Shown: positions 24,616 through 25,814 of the stretch, piece by piece | Position numbering within the stretch: the stretch's first letter is position 1 | Layout of the letters: each line of letters starts with the position of its first letter | Translations under genes and position numbers: made by a program | The notes under the pieces: generated by a model | Told to the model about the DNA's origin: nothing | The model's input: the letters and a program-made list of their open reading frames with translations, nothing else | Databases searched by the model: none | Source: Porticoccaceae bacterium UBA1117 | GTDB lineage: Bacteria; Pseudomonadota; Gammaproteobacteria; Pseudomonadales; Porticoccaceae | DNA: 25,814 nt | Assembly (NCBI GenBank): GCA_002313335.1 | Contig: DCBC01000008.1 | Coordinates: 15,995 to 41,808 of the forward strand | Direction: 5' to 3'

Positions 24616-25814
24616 ATGGCGCTGCAACAAAAGGGAATGCACGGTACCTGGACTAGTCGATGGACATTTATTATGGCGGCGACAGGCTCAGCTGTCGGGC
24701 TAGGCAATATGTGGAAATTCCCTTATGTTGCTGGTAGTAATGGGGGCGGTGCCTTTGTCTTAATTTATCTTGGTTGTATCTTGCTGATTGGTGTGCCGGT
24801 CATGATGTCTGAAGTATTAATCGGTCGTAACGGTCGTCAAAGCCCGATCAACTCGATGAACGAAGCCGTTGCAGAGAGTAATGCTAATTCACTTTGGCGT
24901 TGTGTTGGCTGGCTTGGGGTTCTTGCGGGATTACTGATTCTATCTTTTTATGCGGTTATTGCCGGCTGGGCACTGGATTACATTTTTTTGATTTCCTCGG
25001 GAGACCTGCAGGGTGTTAATGGGGAGTCTGCTGCTGCCGCATTCAATAGTCTGCTATCTGACCCGAGCCGACTTATCTTTTGGCAAACTATTTTTATGGG
25101 TCTTTGTGTTGCCGTAGTTGTGGGAGGCGTTAAGAAAGGTCTTGGAATTGCAGTAGAAACGCTTATGCCTCTTTTGTTTATCATGCTGTTGATGCTATTA
25201 GGATTTGCCGTGATTAAAGGTAACTTTGCAGCCGCTGTAAATTTTTTGTTTAGCTTTAATTTAGACGCCCTGACGTGGCGTGGTGTGCTTGAGGCCATGG
25301 GCCAGGCATTCTTTACTCTTAGTATTGGTATGGGTGCGATCATGGCATACGGTGCCTACATGCCGCAGAATGCGAACATTGGTAAAACCATTCTTATAGT
25401 GGCGTTTTTTGATAGTTCAGTAGCGATTATTTCTGGATTAATTATCTTCTCTATTGTGTTTGCAACTCCGGGCATAGAGCCGAGCGCAGGGCCTGGTCTA
25501 ATGTTTATTAGCCTGCCGGTGGCTTTTGGTAGCATGCCAGGAGGACTGCTGATAGGTGCGGTATTCTTTGTTTTGGTTTCGATTGCTGCATGGAGCTCAG
25601 CAATTTCTCTACTTGAACCTTGTGTTGCTTGGTTAATGGAGGCAAAACATATTGGTCGTGCTAAGGCGAATTTTATTATTGCCGGGCTCGCTTGGGTTCT
25701 CGGTTTAGGGAGCGTATTTTCGTTTAATATTTGGGCCGAGTATAAGATCGCGGGTTTTACGTTCTTCGATTTCCTTGATTTTCTCACAGCCAATATTATG
25801 CTCCCGATTAGTGG
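24616..25814 (+). CDS. Sodium-dependent transporter, NSS/SNF family (3' end outside window)
   Basis: The frame is open from the ATG at 24616 to the window end (399 full codons, no stop), so about the last 10-20 percent is missing. It is a neurotransmitter:sodium symporter of the LeuT fold, which takes up amino acids or related compounds with Na+. The unwound first helix GSAVGLGNMWKFPY (about 24-37) and following SNGGGAF are diagnostic of the Na+ and substrate sites. Helix 6 is around ATLS-like FFTLSIGMGAIMAYGAY, and helix 8 SIAAWSSAISLLEP contains the second Na+-site serines. The ribosome site GGAG (24604-24607) ends 8 nt before ATG. The substrate is not predictable. It is divergent from smpB. 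Confidence 0.93.
   Translation, partial: MALQQKGMHGTWTSRWTFIMAATGSAVGLGNMWKFPYVAGSNGGGAFVLIYLGCILLIGVPVMMSEVLIGRNGRQSPINSMNEAVAESNANSLWRCVGWLGVLAGLLILSFYAVIAGWALDYIFLISSGDLQGVNGESAAAAFNSLLSDPSRLIFWQTIFMGLCVAVVVGGVKKGLGIAVETLMPLLFIMLLMLLGFAVIKGNFAAAVNFLFSFNLDALTWRGVLEAMGQAFFTLSIGMGAIMAYGAYMPQNANIGKTILIVAFFDSSVAIISGLIIFSIVFATPGIEPSAGPGLMFISLPVAFGSMPGGLLIGAVFFVLVSIAAWSSAISLLEPCVAWLMEAKHIGRAKANFIIAGLAWVLGLGSVFSFNIWAEYKIAGFTFFDFLDFLTANIMLPIS

Noticed and set aside
24978..25793. Two long minus-strand open frames (24978-25343 and 25356-25793)
   Set aside because: They are antisense to the NSS symporter, whose sense frame is unmistakable; their composition is that of reverse-complemented membrane-protein codons.

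Overview
The window is a gene-dense stretch of ordinary chromosome from a Gram-negative bacterium, most likely a marine gammaproteobacterium (Cellvibrionales / SAR92-OM60-like). This placement is inferred from the Pseudomonas-type gene order hemA / TPR lipoprotein / lolB / ispE / tRNA-Gln / prs / rplY / pth / ychF, the long class II ilvC with a divergent ilvY, the outer-membrane lipoprotein system and the Na+-coupled BCCT and NSS transporters. I see no insertion sequence, phage gene, CRISPR array or rRNA. Genes are tightly packed, with 4-bp stop/start overlaps and two convergent gene pairs whose 3' ends overlap.

Layout. 1-2662 (+): an MFS flippase-PlsC acyltransferase fusion and a small helical-repeat protein. 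2846-2922 (-): elongator tRNA-Met. 3187-6111 (+): a BCCT betaine-type transporter (TTG start) and a biosynthetic-type thiolase. A strong bidirectional terminator separates the thiolase from ilvC (-), which faces its regulator ilvY (+) across a shared operator region. 8800-16502 (-) is a long block read leftward: TPR lipoprotein, lolB, ispE, tRNA-Gln, prs, rplY, pth, ychF and an EamA permease. 16703-19968 (+): hemA, prfA, prmC, running tail-to-tail into a MATE exporter (-). 21558-22976 (+): the DEAD-box helicase rhlB, tail-to-tail with cysZ (-). smpB (-) follows, then a divergent NSS sodium symporter (+) that runs off the window end.

The genes cover translation and its quality control (prfA and its methylase prmC, pth, rplY, smpB, ychF, two tRNAs, rhlB), precursor supply (prs, hemA, ispE, ilvC), outer-membrane lipoprotein insertion (lolB) and transport.

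I do not see an undescribed multi-gene system. The most interesting signals are in start selection and overlaps. prmC and cysZ both appear to lack an NTG start where family alignment needs one, and both have a strong Shine-Dalgarno 7 nt before an in-frame ATT, suggesting two AUU-initiated genes. The ispE reading frame ends inside the mature tRNA-Gln gene. The elongator tRNA-Met has a G1-U72 wobble. A perfect 11-bp inverted repeat lies in the cysZ 3' end next to the rhlB/cysZ junction.
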